From NCBI GenBank assembly GCA_963971285.1, contig OZ020253.1, positions 14,582,528 to 14,646,527 on the forward strand: DNA of 64,000 bases. The letters run 5' to 3'. The notes under the pieces are model-generated. The model ran no database searches. It had not been told where the DNA came from and saw only the letters and a program-made list of their open reading frames with translations. Shown here one piece after another: positions 11,901-21,700 of the stretch. Source of the DNA: Astropecten irregularis (Eukaryota; Echinodermata; Asteroidea; Paxillosida; Astropectinidae). Each line of letters opens with the position of its first letter. Positions within the stretch are counted from its first letter, which is position 1. A program made the translations under genes and the position numbers.

Positions 11901-14900
11901 TATACTGTACTTGTGAAGTTGTGCTGCATTTGCAGAGGAACTTAACATTTGCTTAGCAAGACATTTCTGTCTTAATAAAAAACAGGGTTAACAACCAAAT
12001 TTCCATGTGTTGTATATCACTTGTTATTGTTCTTTGGCTGTTGTTCGCTGACCATGAATATCAAATGGAATTTTGTAATGGTGGTTTGTTTCATTGGGCG
12101 AGACATTTTTGTGCTAAGCAAATTTTTGTGCTTAACAGTTTTATGAAATTGGCCCCAGGGTGAAAAGCTTTAGCAACCAGAAAGACCGGAAGTCTTTAAC
12201 TACATGTAGCTGCTTCCGAATTTAATTCTCTTGCAGGCTGCACCCAACGAGTTCAAACGCAATGGAGAGATATTGGGCTATGTCATCAGTTACAAAACCA
12301 GTGACGATTCTGAAGCTGTGATCCTGGATACCAAGGCAAACGACACAAGCTGGACTGTTAAAGGTGAGCTCAGTGGGTAGTCTTAAGGAGGATGTACAAC
12401 ACTCAACAAACCTCGCTTTATTTGTTGGAACTATTATACTTGAATTACTTAAAATCTTACACTGAATACAGAAAGAGAGTCTTTCTTAGTGATTTTTCTC
12501 TCAGCCCGCAAGCTCCCCAAAGTTAAGATTCTCTGAATTCCATCATTGGGGGCAGCAGACAAATTTGTGTGATTTTGTGACGTCAGATATGGGGGCCTTT
12601 TCTTTTGATCGAAAGGCTCCCATATCTGACGTCACAAAATCATATAGATTTGTCTGCTGCCCCCATTGACGAAATTCAGAGAATCAGAATTTTTGGGAGC
12701 TTGTGGGTTGAGCATGTTGAGAGAAAAATCATCCAAAAAGACTCTGTTTCTATGTTCAGTGTGAGATAAATAATTTTTTCTCATGTCAAGTAATTTAAGG
12801 ATTATAGTTCTAACAAATAAAGTGAGGTCTGTTGAGTGTTGAACATCTTTAAGAGCCTTATCGGGCTTTATACTGCAAACTCTGAAAAATATTTTGCAGC
12901 TACATTTTATTATTGCTCATTTCAAATTGTTTGTTAAAGAAATGCAGATTCATGGGAAAAATATCAAGAAAGATACAGTAGCAGTCATCTGTGAAATGTC
13001 CAGTCCCATACAATGCCCACTTTTTGAGAAAACAGTGAAAAACGCTCACAGTATTTTAAAAAATATATTCACAGGAGTTTTGATCTCTCTGAGATTAAAA
13101 CTGTTTTTGGTCAATTTGTTTTACTCTTTTCTGGATAAATATCTTAACGGTATGTTTTTACCAGAACCATTCTCATACCCCTGTAAGTTATAGGTGAATC
13201 TGTGAAGATTTCTGTTTTGGTTTCCTACCAAAGTATGTTAGAAGTCTGCATAGACAAGATGTGACTGCCTTATTTGCTCCTTGGCATATGTTTCGTAGAC
13301 TATTTTCTTTTTATTTTCTGATCATTTGGTAGACCTGAAGCAAGGGCTCCATTACATCTTCAGCATGCAGACTCGCAACTCCATGGGACTATCAGGGAAA
13401 AAAAGAGCGTGTACAATAAATCCCATACGTAAGTGTATAATGGAAATGACTTTTGCTTGGAGTTAGCAGGGCCTGACATGTTTAGATCCTTGCAGGATCT
13501 TTATGGTCACCCTGAACCTCCCCTCACCACCTTTTTTGTTCTGATCCTCTCATCAATTATGTGTATCTTTACATGTTCTTGTCCTCTTGTCATTTAGCCT
13601 TCGATAAAGATCCAGCTAGGATCGAAATGCCCCAGGGCCTTCTACCTCCAAGCTACGTCACGGCACCATTATTTTTTCCAATGTGTAGAACTCTTTCTAT
13701 GGAACACTTCAGCTATCTTCAGATTGTTTGCTTCGGTAATTCCATCATTCAATTTGCCATATTGAATGTTTTGCCAAATTTTGCCAATTTGCCAAATTGA
13801 ATGTTTGCTGTCGGCGAACAGCATGTCAAAGTGACAAATTAAATGTTGAAATTGGCAAACAGAATAACAAATTGAAGCCGCAATGTTTCATACATTTCTT
13901 TCCCCGCACTGGCGCTGCTTCCTTGCGATTTATACTATATTTTTTACCTCCTTGACATGGCCGCCGTCATGACGTACATATCTACCATTGGATGATACAC
14001 TAGCGCATCATCTAGTTTTCTTGTATGTCTATACCTAAACAAAATGGGAATTGCCTACATTCATATGTACAGTCACAGAGCAAGGACAGTACAAAGTTCA
14101 TTGCTTAGGTTTAAAGGTTCACTGTAATCCAATTTGAGAAAGGGATGAAAGTGCTTTGCTCAATACATAATTAATGACTATATAAATTTATGTTTGTATG
14201 TAAGTGCTTAATTTTGACAAAAAAGTTACAAAATCGGTACATGTATGCCACGCTCCCGCCCCACTCCCCCCCCCCCCCCAAAAAAAAAGTCCCCCTTGGA
14301 AGCAATCCATGCAACAATAGCTTGTGGCGTCACCTACAGAACTAGTATAGGCTTGCACCACATTATACTGCGTAGTGTTCTGCATGTGACGTAAGCAAGG
14401 TTTTTCGTCGCAAAAAGTGGGGTGCTAAATTATGGGTCTAAAATACATCTTTTTCTATTATACAATATTTTTAGCACAAACAATGATACTTTGATAGACA
14501 GGTTGAGTTTTATAACAATACAGACGTATTTAACTTGATTATTTAATATGAGTTTTGTTTACAGTAAACCTTTACCCTTTCTTTCCTGTAGTGAAGCCTG
14601 TTCACCTGTGGGATGTGATCGGTGGATGTCTTGGTATTGTAGCTCTGCTAATCCTTGTCACCATCATCTGGTTTCGTGTTAAGGCATCTCTCAGGAAATT
14701 TCCGGATATCAATATGCCCGTACATCACACGGTAAGTTAATACAGTGAAAAAACCATTGCAATTGTTACGCCAAATTGTAAGGCAACTGTGATTGTAAGG
14801 TTTTGATCTCGCAGATCAAAACTGTTTTCGGTGTTTTGTTTTACTCATTTCTGGATAAATACTGCATTTCGGGCAGAAGCAAATTTAACTGCATGTTTGT

Positions 14901-17081
14901 AACAGGTCCATCTTTATACCCTGTAAGTTATAGGTAAATATGTGAAGTTTTCTGTTTTGGTTTCCTACCAAAGTATGATACTACCTTTAAGTAAACCTTT
15001 CTCCCTTTGTTTATATTGCGCAGGTGCCGATGGATTGTGGCCATGTGAATCAGGTCTTAATGAGAGAGACGGAGGTCTTTGATGATCCCATTCAATGTCA
15101 GCTTTTTGTCAGTCTCGACCCCAAGGAGAACAACAGGGAAGCAATCTTCACTGATATCATCACGGATGGCTTTGACATCGGGGACAAGCCAAGAGTTGCC
15201 GTGGGCTTCCAGGATGCCTTTGAAAGTCACCCTCTCTTAGGCTTGACGGTTAATCTAACCGTTGAGGAGGATGGCCCTATGGCTGCGGCTCCTCTCCTGC
15301 CGAGCTCCAGACGTGAGGAAGATCCCTCCTCTGGTGAAGAATATGGTGGGATGTCGCCTAGCAGTCCGCTTAGCATCGGCAGCGTTGGCAGCGGTGGCAG
15401 CTACTTGCACATCAGGGATGATGAGGAAGTTGTCTACTCACGCATGACCAGAGATGGACTGTCTCCCGTAGAGACACAAGACATTGAAGGTCAGAGGGTC
15501 AGAGGTGAGAGGTCAATGGATTTCCCCACAGGCGTTCACGTGGATGGACTACCGCAGCTTCACTGGAGACCGGAGAGTGTCAGTGAAGACCCGGGTGATG
15601 TTCAAGGAGGTGACTTGGATCACTCTACTAATCCCTCCAGGCCTACCGTACCCAGTGGGGCCAGAGGAAGTTCTGGACCTGGTTCGATCGGCAAGGACGA
15701 TCAAAGATTCAAACCCCCAAGTGGACAGAAGAAGCCGAAGCAGCCACCACCTTTGGAAACTCCACCTCAAGAGGACTCTGGAAATTTAGCAGGAGCTTCT
15801 TATGTTGGGGATGGAAGCATAGCAAGTTATGTCCGCCAAGGATTCCTGCCAGATCCATCTCCCACAGATTTAGGGGAATCAGATGACCAGGCAAGTGCGC
15901 CAATTGGATCTTACTGTCAAGTGGGTGCTCAAGGTGAAATCAGTTTTGATGCCCCGCGTGGATCTTACCTAGTGAGCTCACCAGGACCAACTTCGCCAAT
16001 TAACATTCCTCTCTTGGATCAGGCAGCAAACGGTGAAACTTCAGCTGACAACCAGGATGAAGATGGCTCGTCGGAAGACGAAATTGTTTCTTATGTGCTG
16101 AGCGCCGGCACATTGCCTAGTACGAGACCGTCACAGAGTACTTCACAAATTGCCCGGGACTCCTCCCTGAATCATCCCTCAGGTTCACAAGGTGCTGAAG
16201 GCTCTGTGTCAGAGCCAGTTTCTCAAGCTAGCAATCCAAGAAATATCTTAAATGCTTTCATAAGCGATGGTGACCTGAGCTCAGCGTCATTCTCTGAAGA
16301 CGAAGACGAGGTCCAAGGTGGGGATTCTAACATCCACCGCAGAGATGGTAGGAATGAGACGGAACAAGACGACATGAGTGGGTACGTCACTCAGGGGATG
16401 ATTCCTAATGGATTAACCTCCCCGGCATCCAGGAGGACTAATACCGGTATCGCGCCGATACCAAGTGCTGCAGAATCTGGCTATGTGGATCAAGAGCAGC
16501 TGGCCCACATAACCTCCCCGCCCGCCATTCCGTCCCCTGCACAGCCTACTAGCCACGGACGACAAAATGATGTCATGGTAGGTGATTATGTCACGCAAGG
16601 ACAGGATCTTGGTAACAGGCCAACTTGGTTGTCGGCAAACTCAGCGGATGAAAGCCCGATCAATTACAACAATAACAACTCCAGAATGCTGGATTCCATT
16701 CTTCAGCTCCCAGTTGAACCTGAGGAATATGTGCCGAATAGAGACAACGTCAAAGTGAACCAAGTCAGTGAGGTCTCCTCTTCAAGTGAAAATGCCTCCT
16801 GTGATGAAGAGTCTGGTGGCAGGGACTCTCCAAATGCAGCGGGCACTCTGGGCTTCGGGTTACTAGACCACGTACAGCCTCCTGCCTATCTCAATGAAAC
16901 AGCATTTGATGCTGTACATGTCAATGGTGCTCAAGCAGAGGCAAGTAATGGTATCAATGGGTATCATGTAGACCAAGATATGACTGGCGACGGTTACGTA
17001 TCACATGAACAGATGCTGAATATGGCCGCAGATGGATCTGCTAAAAGTGCCAGTGCACATCATGAAAGGCAGGATGACTAG
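2981..17081 (+). CDS. gp130-like class I cytokine receptor (Ig + 3 FN3 + TM + YXXQ tail)
   Basis: Probable JAK/STAT-coupled surface receptor. I join exons 2981-3083, 5255-5545, 6276-6417, 7201-7367, 9900-10060, 10456-10597, 11364-11449, 12237-12363, 13333-13428, 14592-14731 and 15024-17081. All have AG/GT borders and compatible phases, total 3,513 nt, 1,170 residues. Exon 1 encodes a hydrophobic signal peptide (two in-frame ATGs at 2981 and 2984). Residues ~35-131 are an Ig domain (LRC and GVYRCC cysteines). Residues ~132-234 are the cytokine-receptor D1 domain, with the hallmark NLTC...ATCEW cysteine/tryptophan pattern. Residues ~235-335 are D2, where the WSXWS box is degenerate (QSDYS). A third FN3 spans ~336-438. 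The membrane span is ~446-467, followed by a proline-bearing juxtamembrane stretch (FPDINMP) that could serve as Box 1. The tail is a single large exon with 16 tyrosines, including YVRQ (Y754), YVTQ (Y939), YVDQ (Y972) and YVTQ (Y1007), the STAT3-type YXXQ motif. Each FN3 is split over two or three exons, as in vertebrate class I receptors. The 5' UTR exons are not resolved. The ligand is unknown. Confidence 0.85.
3623..3697 (+). repeat. tRNA-derived sequence (SINE head or tRNA pseudogene)
   Basis: GGCTGGA (3623-3629) and TCCAGTC (3690-3696) can form a seven-pair acceptor stem with one G-U. A perfect polymerase III B box, GGTTCGAATCC, lies at 3677-3687, and an A-box-like TCACTCAGTTGG at the start. 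The T stem has one mismatch, while the D and anticodon arms do not close properly. It is therefore not called as a working tRNA. Confidence 0.6.
3884..5095. repeat. Nest of three inverted-repeat elements in receptor intron 1
   Basis: An outer element has arms near 3890-3925 and 4579-4612 (GGACCACACACCTTCC and its inverse). Inside it, 3937-4525 has ends AGGCCACATAAAAAAAATTA and its inverse, plus CTAAACAA/TTGTTTAG. At 4620-5042 a mariner-like MITE interrupts the right side, whose sequence resumes at 5043 with TCTCCGCAAGTCTTA. A relative without these insertions is at 55160-55440. Confidence 0.65.
4620..5042. repeat. Mariner-type MITE, CAGGGTGTCCC termini (copy 1)
   Basis: The ends CAGGGTGTCCC and GGGACACCCTG are inverted. 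The interior closely matches 27847-28284. A TA precedes the left end. No transposase frame is present. Confidence 0.8.
5630..6196. repeat. CAATTTCATAGAG-type MITE interrupted by a TTAA element
   Basis: The host ends are TCAATTTCATAGAG and its inverse CTCTATGAAAATTGG. It carries a precise insertion at 5671-5981. Relatives lie at about 11940-12158, 28339-28583, 51075-51302 and 53102-53345. Confidence 0.8.
5671..5981. repeat. 311-bp TTAA-flanked MITE (AGGTACAGCACAGGATTGGT type)
   Basis: It is flanked by TTAA at 5667-5670 and 5982-5985. Ends are AGGTACAGCACAGGATTGGT and the inverted ACCAATCATGTATCATACCT. Removing it together with one TTAA gives the uninterrupted sequence of the host element. TTAA duplication suggests piggyBac-type mobilisation. 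Relatives are at 42924-43135, 43770-43932 and 63790-64000. Confidence 0.8.
6509..7156. repeat. TTAA-flanked MITE (AGGTACTATCATACTTTGGT type), copy in receptor intron
   Basis: TTAA lies at 6505-6508 and 7157-7160. The ends AGGTACTATCATACTTTGGT and ACCAAAGTATGATAGTACCT are perfect inverted repeats. Partial or diverged relatives are seen at 2820-2900, 10125-10282, 12937-13245, 14790-14997, 25905-26240, 33105-33440, 43145-43560 and 59652-60030, making this the commonest family in the window. Confidence 0.85.
7882..9268. mobile_element. 1,387-bp non-autonomous hAT element
   Basis: The ends CAGTGGCGTACGCAGG and CCTGCGTACGCGCCTG are inverted with two mismatches. They are flanked by a perfect 8-bp duplication, ACATAGAG (7874-7881 and 9269-9276). 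An 8-bp duplication and a CAG-type end are marks of the hAT superfamily. Internal hairpins lie near 8320-8455 and 8735-8803. No transposase frame remains. Confidence 0.85.
9618..9865 (+). repeat. 21-bp minisatellite next to a receptor exon
   Basis: About eleven to twelve units share the core TGTCATTGTCAGACAT; the right half is regular at 21 bp and the left half is degenerate. As the unit is a multiple of three, long open frames arise here without being genes. The array ends about 35 bp before the acceptor of the exon at 9900. Confidence 0.9.
10667..10907. repeat. GC-rich inverted-repeat MITE
   Basis: The ends AAGGGGCCTTTTCCCACT and AGTGGGAAAAGGCCTT are inverted. The interior is rich in CACCCC and GGGGTG runs that also pair. 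It is much richer in GC than the surrounding intron. An open frame here is incidental. Confidence 0.7.
10950..11176. repeat. Fragment of TTAA MITE (ACAGTAAACCTTTAA end)
   Basis: The right half matches 14425-14572, including TTATGGGTCTAAAATAC, TAGCACAAACAATGATA and the end ACAGTAAACC before TTAA (11172-11175). The left boundary is uncertain. Confidence 0.6.
11937..12160. repeat. Fragment of the CAATTTCATA-type MITE
   Basis: It ends in TTTATGAAATTGGCCCC and shares most of its length with 28339-28583, including AACAGGGTTAACAACCAAAT. The left end is missing or diverged. It lies about 75 bp before the exon at 12237. Confidence 0.75.
12387..12848. repeat. 462-bp near-palindromic foldback element with TTAA duplication
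   Basis: TTAA at 12383-12386 and 12849-12852 flanks a sequence whose two halves are inverted copies of about 220 bp, with a short spacer near 12595-12615. Each arm carries TGACGTCA (12578-12585 and 12627-12634). It has no coding frame and lies in the intron after the exon ending 12363. Confidence 0.85.
12937..13245. repeat. AGGTACTATCATACTTTGGT-type MITE, diverged copy
   Basis: It contains the family stretches CAGATTCATGGG, TGCCCACTTTTTGAGAAAAC and TTCTGGATAAATA, and ends CCTACCAAAGTATGTTAG. Its left end is lost. Confidence 0.75.
13474..13660. repeat. MITE with GATCCTTGCAGGATCTTTAT-type ends
   Basis: Inverted ends: GGCCTGACATGTTTAGATCC and GGATCGAAATGCCCCAGGGCC-like sequence near 13619-13640. 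A relative is at 32025-32215, and end fragments lie near 29870, 32410-32540 and 39590-39650. Confidence 0.6.
14115..14572. repeat. TTAA-type MITE abutting the transmembrane-exon acceptor
   Basis: TTAA at 14111-14114 precedes AGGTTCACTGTAATCC. The inverted end TTTACAGTAAACCT is at about 14559-14572. Only about 19 bp, a pyrimidine tract, separate it from the exon starting at 14592. It also includes a C run and an A run near 14266-14288. Confidence 0.65.
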
Positions 17082-17430
17082 GGATAGCCACAGTGAAGGA
17101 ATGGGCAAGTTAGAGACATACAGGCTTTACAAAATGGAGACTCAGGCTCAGGCTTCGGCTCTATCATCCATATGTGGATAGCCACAGTGAAGGAATAGGC
17201 AAGTTAGAGAGACATAGGGGGTTTACGAAACTCATGCTCAGGCTCAGGCTTCGGCTTTATCATCCATATGCTGGAAGTATAGGTTGTGGTTTTTCATTGA
17301 AGCTGAAGCTCTGTTTTCCTTTTCAAACCAGAGAATCCACTTCCGAACCGCAACCAAAAGCCTCTATTTTGTTACCTGTTATTTAAGAGTGGATTCAAGA
17401 AATGGAGCCTGAGCCTGAGCCTCTGTTTCT
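17082..17430. repeat. Tandem duplication plus GGCTCAGGCT-type MITE in receptor 3' region
   Basis: Immediately after the stop codon, a unit starting GGATAGCCACAGTGAAGGAA occurs twice (17082 and 17175, about 93 bp apart). The second copy runs into a MITE related to 17781-18027. AATAAA at 17431-17436 could be the receptor polyadenylation signal. Confidence 0.65.
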
Positions 17431-17780
17431 AATAAACCCCATAGGAAACATCTATACATATCATGCGTCATACATTGCCATTTACTGTCATTTGTCATTT
17501 GTCACTTGTCATTTTATGTATCATAAGATTTCCAGATATCAAAGAAGCTATTTGTTTGAGTTATTGGGGTATTTTTGTAAAGCCATCTGCGCGCCGTCAG
17601 ATTGGTGTATAGGTAGGGATATGGGGAACATAAATGTAAAACAAAAATCAAAAGAGGGCGCTATTTAAACATCCTGCAGCTTACAATTGCTGTAACAAAC
17701 AAGCACTGTATAAAACAGTTCAATACTTCAATACTTTTCCTGCTACTCTCAATTCATACTTGACTCAAATACATCATCAG

Positions 17781-18027
17781 GGCCCTTTTCCAAACCTCGG
17801 CTCCGGCTCAGGCTCCGGCTCAGGCTCCGGCTCCGGCGCTGTCATCCATATCCTGAAAATATAGGTTGTGGCTTGTCATTGAAGCTGAAGCTCCGTTTTC
17901 TTGGTCAAAATAGAGTATCTACTTCCAAACCGTAGCCAGATGCCTCTATTTTGATACACGTTAGTTTAAAATTGATTCACGAAATTGAACCGGAGCCTGA
18001 GCCGGAGCCGAGGTTTGGAAAAGGGCC
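17781..18027. repeat. GC-rich-ended MITE (CTCGGCTCCGGCTCAGGCTC type)
   Basis: Ends GGCCCTTTTCCAAACCTCGG and CCGAGGTTTGGAAAAGGGCC are perfect inverted repeats that continue into GGCTC-rich sequence. Relatives lie at 17200-17430, 48494-48706 and 61561-61796. Confidence 0.85.
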
Positions 18028-18117
18028 AAGTATTGTTTTTCATTCAGATGCACAAAGCACAAATTAACAACAAATGTATTTTGTAACTATCTTGTCTGAC
18101 TTTCATCAGAGTGCCGG

Positions 18118-18776
18118 TGTAACGGCAGTTCAGCCAGTGACAGATTCTGCCGGTTGGTGGCGCTGTTCGTCAGGAAGTTATTGATTCCAGAAACTGAATT
18201 TACAATCGACACACATGATTTACCGTTGATTTTTATTGCCAATTAATGAGACCCACAGATTCTTATCCCTTCAGAAACCGACCTAGGGACAGAGGTAACA
18301 TTATTTCTGTTTTCTTTATTGTATTTATTGATTTATAGAATAAGTTTTGACAAGCATTTTGAGTGATTTTAGAGCCAAGTTTATTTTCGATAATGACCAT
18401 GTTGGATTGAATACGTTGTGTGTGTAGACCGTGCATAATGCACTTTTCATTTGACCTTTGACCTGTGTACATGTACATGCGTTTTAGGATTTGTATGCAC
18501 CCTAACGTATTGCAGTTAATGATACACTTTGGACATGTTAAGTACTGATTATTTCGCCTCTTAAAAATATATATTTTCCTTTGTTTACTTTCAGTTTTTA
18601 CGTGAACCTATGAATGTGAAGTGAACCTATGAATGTGAAGTGAACCTATGAATGTGAAGTGAACTTGTGATCTATCGAAGTGAACATGTGAACAAGTGAA
18701 CTTTGATGTGAACTATCAGAATTAAGAATAAAGACGAATTAAAGTGAATCATAAATAAATCCTCGCCACCGTCACA
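18118..18776 (+). repeat. 5' LTR of the BEL/Pao element
   Basis: Direct repeat of 25027-25685, same length (659 bp) and no difference noticed. It has TG...CA ends. Near its 3' end it holds three perfect 19-bp tandem units (from 18602, 18621 and 18640; core GTGAACCTATGAATGTGA), followed by decayed GTGAAC units. AATAAA-type signals lie close to the end (about 18727 and 18754). Confidence 0.95.
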
Positions 18777-18799
18777 GTAAAAACTCTCCCAGGATCATA

Positions 18800-21700
18800 A
18801 TGACAGATGAGAATACAATCAAGATGAAGTCTCAGAGCGGGCGAGAAATTAAATTGACATCGAAGGGCTCGGAGTATTATATGGAACAGAAACGTCGAAG
18901 TTCCGAACGGCTATACCGAGAACTCAATGATAGAATGCAACAGATGTCTCGACTGATGGAATGTGCAGTCTCACAGCTGATGGTGCACGATGAATACCGA
19001 CACTGGGTCAAGCTCTTCTCAGAATTCCGTGAGCTTACTGCAGGAGATGAGCAACCACGGTCAGGCGAGACCATCGAAAGAGACATGCAGTTACTCACCT
19101 TCAAGTCTACTGTGGAGGACTATCTTGTCAAGTCACCGCAGCAAAGGAGTGACGACGACTTGAATCGCCATGAGTCAGGCTCGGTGACAAGCAGAAGATC
19201 ACACAGATCGAATGGGTCAAGAGCCAGTTCCCGTTCATGTCGCTCCAGTACCGAACTTCTTCGTATTCAAGAAGAACAAAAGAGAGCAGAGCTAGAGGCA
19301 CGGTCTGCAGCTATAAGCCGCATGCATGAACTGGAGCTGTCACGTCTTGAGCTGAAAAGACAAGTCGATCAGCACAATCTTCAGACAGAGATGGATGTGA
19401 GTAGGGCTCGCATCAGTGTTTTGGAACAGTTTGAAGGAGTTGACAACGAAGCAGAGCAGACAGGTCTTGATGTTGATATGGATAAGGAATCAAATTCTCC
19501 CACTGATGATTCCTTTAAGACGAGTCCTGTCCCGAAATGTGTGGAACCACGATCATGTCCAGTTCCTTCATTCCACGCATATACACCATTGTCAACTTCC
19601 CCCAATCCCACCAACAGAGCTGAGCCTTCCCACTCTAACCAGTCGCCGAACGACTTGATGAGTGCCATAAATACACTCGCCGATGTTCTCACACACAAAG
19701 AAGAGAAACTACCAAAGAAGGAACCTGACATTTTCAAGGGCAGTGTCTTCGACTTTCCAGTTTGGCGTAGTTCCTTCACAGTGCTGGTGGAACAGCGTTA
19801 CCCCCTCATCACCGATCGACTCTACTACCTGGGACGATACACTGCTGGAGAGGCCCACCAGTGCATCAAAGGCCTACTTGGTCTCAACACAGAAAGTGCC
19901 TACATGAAGGCCAAGAAACTGTTGGCTGATAGATATGGAGACAAGCTGAGAACAGCCAATACATATCGAGAGAAGATAGAAAAGTGGCCAACGATCAAGT
20001 TTGGTGATGGCAAGGCACTCCGTAGCTTGTCCGACTTCCTGTTCCAGTGTGAAACAGCAATGTCCACTCTCAGCCAGCTGAAGATACTCAATGATCCTTC
20101 AGAGCACAAGAAGATTCTTTCAAAACTCCCAAGGCAGATTCAAGATCGGTGGCTTCGTGTTGTCGACCGTCAGATCCATGGTCACGATGGTGCTCACAAT
20201 GACGGCAACACTGACGATCAAGGTGAATACCCACCGTTCTCTGAGTTTTGCAAGTTCATGGCCCGTGAAGCCCGAATTGCATGCAGCCCCTTCAACTACA
20301 AATGTGATGACACCAAGAGGGACGAGCTGAACCCCACAAGACCGTCCAGGCCCAACCACGTCCGAAGCTTTGCATCAAAGACAGCTGAGGAGTCCTCAAG
20401 TACAGGGCAACGAGATAAACCTAATGATGGCGGTCAACCTAAGACATCGCAGTTGAAGGCTCCTTGTGTTCTGTGCAAGGACCAACACAGTCTTACTTCA
20501 TGTAATGGTTTCAAGGCCATGAAATTGAGCGACAGACTAGACTTCATCAAGAAACGAGGCCTGTGTCTTGGATGTTTGAGATGGGGTCACAGAAAACGTG
20601 ACTGCAAGAGCAAGAGCCACTGTTCCAAATGTGAGCGTAATCACCCAACTCTCCTTCACGATGATTCCTACACACCGAAGGAACCCGAAGCGGAAAAGAG
20701 TCATGTCAACGATAATGCCCCAGTGATCCAGACATCCACTGCGCATCGTACTGAGATTGGGAACGTTCAACAGAGTATTTCCCACACCCTCATAGTACCC
20801 GTGCTCCTACACCATGAGGATGATCCACAGAATAGTGTCATCGTGTACGCCCTACTGGACGAACATGCAGACTCCTGCTTCATAACTGATGCAGTGCTGG
20901 ATGAGCTTGGAGTGACTGGTGAAGGAGTACAACTGAAGTTGTCCACTGTACTTGGAAAGGGTACAGTGTCATCCAAGAAGGTGAATGGGCTCACCGTGAA
21001 AGGCTTGACGGAGAACCAAGAGATAGCACTTCCAGGCGTGTACTCAAGGCCATCCATCAACGCCAACCATGCACAAATTCCTCGATTTGATTCAGTGAGC
21101 AAATGGCCGCACCTAAAGGAAGTAGCCAAGCATCTACCCCCCTACCTCAAGGGTGCAGAGATTGGGTTGCTGATTGGTTGTAACTGCACCAAGGCCCTGC
21201 GCCCAAGAGACATCGTCCATGGAAAGGATGAAGAACCCTACGCCATACATACCATATTGGGATGGGGCGTCATCGGAGTAATGCACTCCAGCAGCATGGA
21301 CCATGACAACAACTACACTTTCTCGACCATGACTACCGAGGGAAGGTGTCACTTCGCATTCCGAACTGAAGTGAAGGAAATAAGTCCAATGCAGGTCACC
21401 AAGATGTTTGAGCTTGACTTTAGCGAGAGGGCAGGCGAGGAGAAGACATCCGTCGAAGACAGACGATTCCTACAAAAAATGAAGGAAGGAATCCACATCA
21501 GAGACGACAGACACTTTGAAATGCCCCTCCCATTGAAAGAAGATGACGTCAAGCTTCCAAACAACAGACAGATGGCCGCGAAACGACTTGTAAAGCTGAA
21601 GACCAGAATGACAAACGACCCTACATACAGAGAAGACTACATAACCTTCATGAAGGACATTGTAGACAAAGGGTTTGCTGAGAAGGTCCCCGTGAATGAG

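Noticed and set aside
11538..11948. 136-codon minus-strand frame inside a receptor intron
   Set aside because: No domain recognised; the region looks like repeat-derived intron sequence and one end overlaps a MITE.
15262..16598. Other-frame open frames overlapping the receptor tail
   Set aside because: They are shadows of the long receptor exon and have no independent support.
18263..18478. 71-codon frame found in both LTRs, minus strand
   Set aside because: It is identical in both LTRs simply because the LTRs are identical; no known LTR-encoded protein resembles it.
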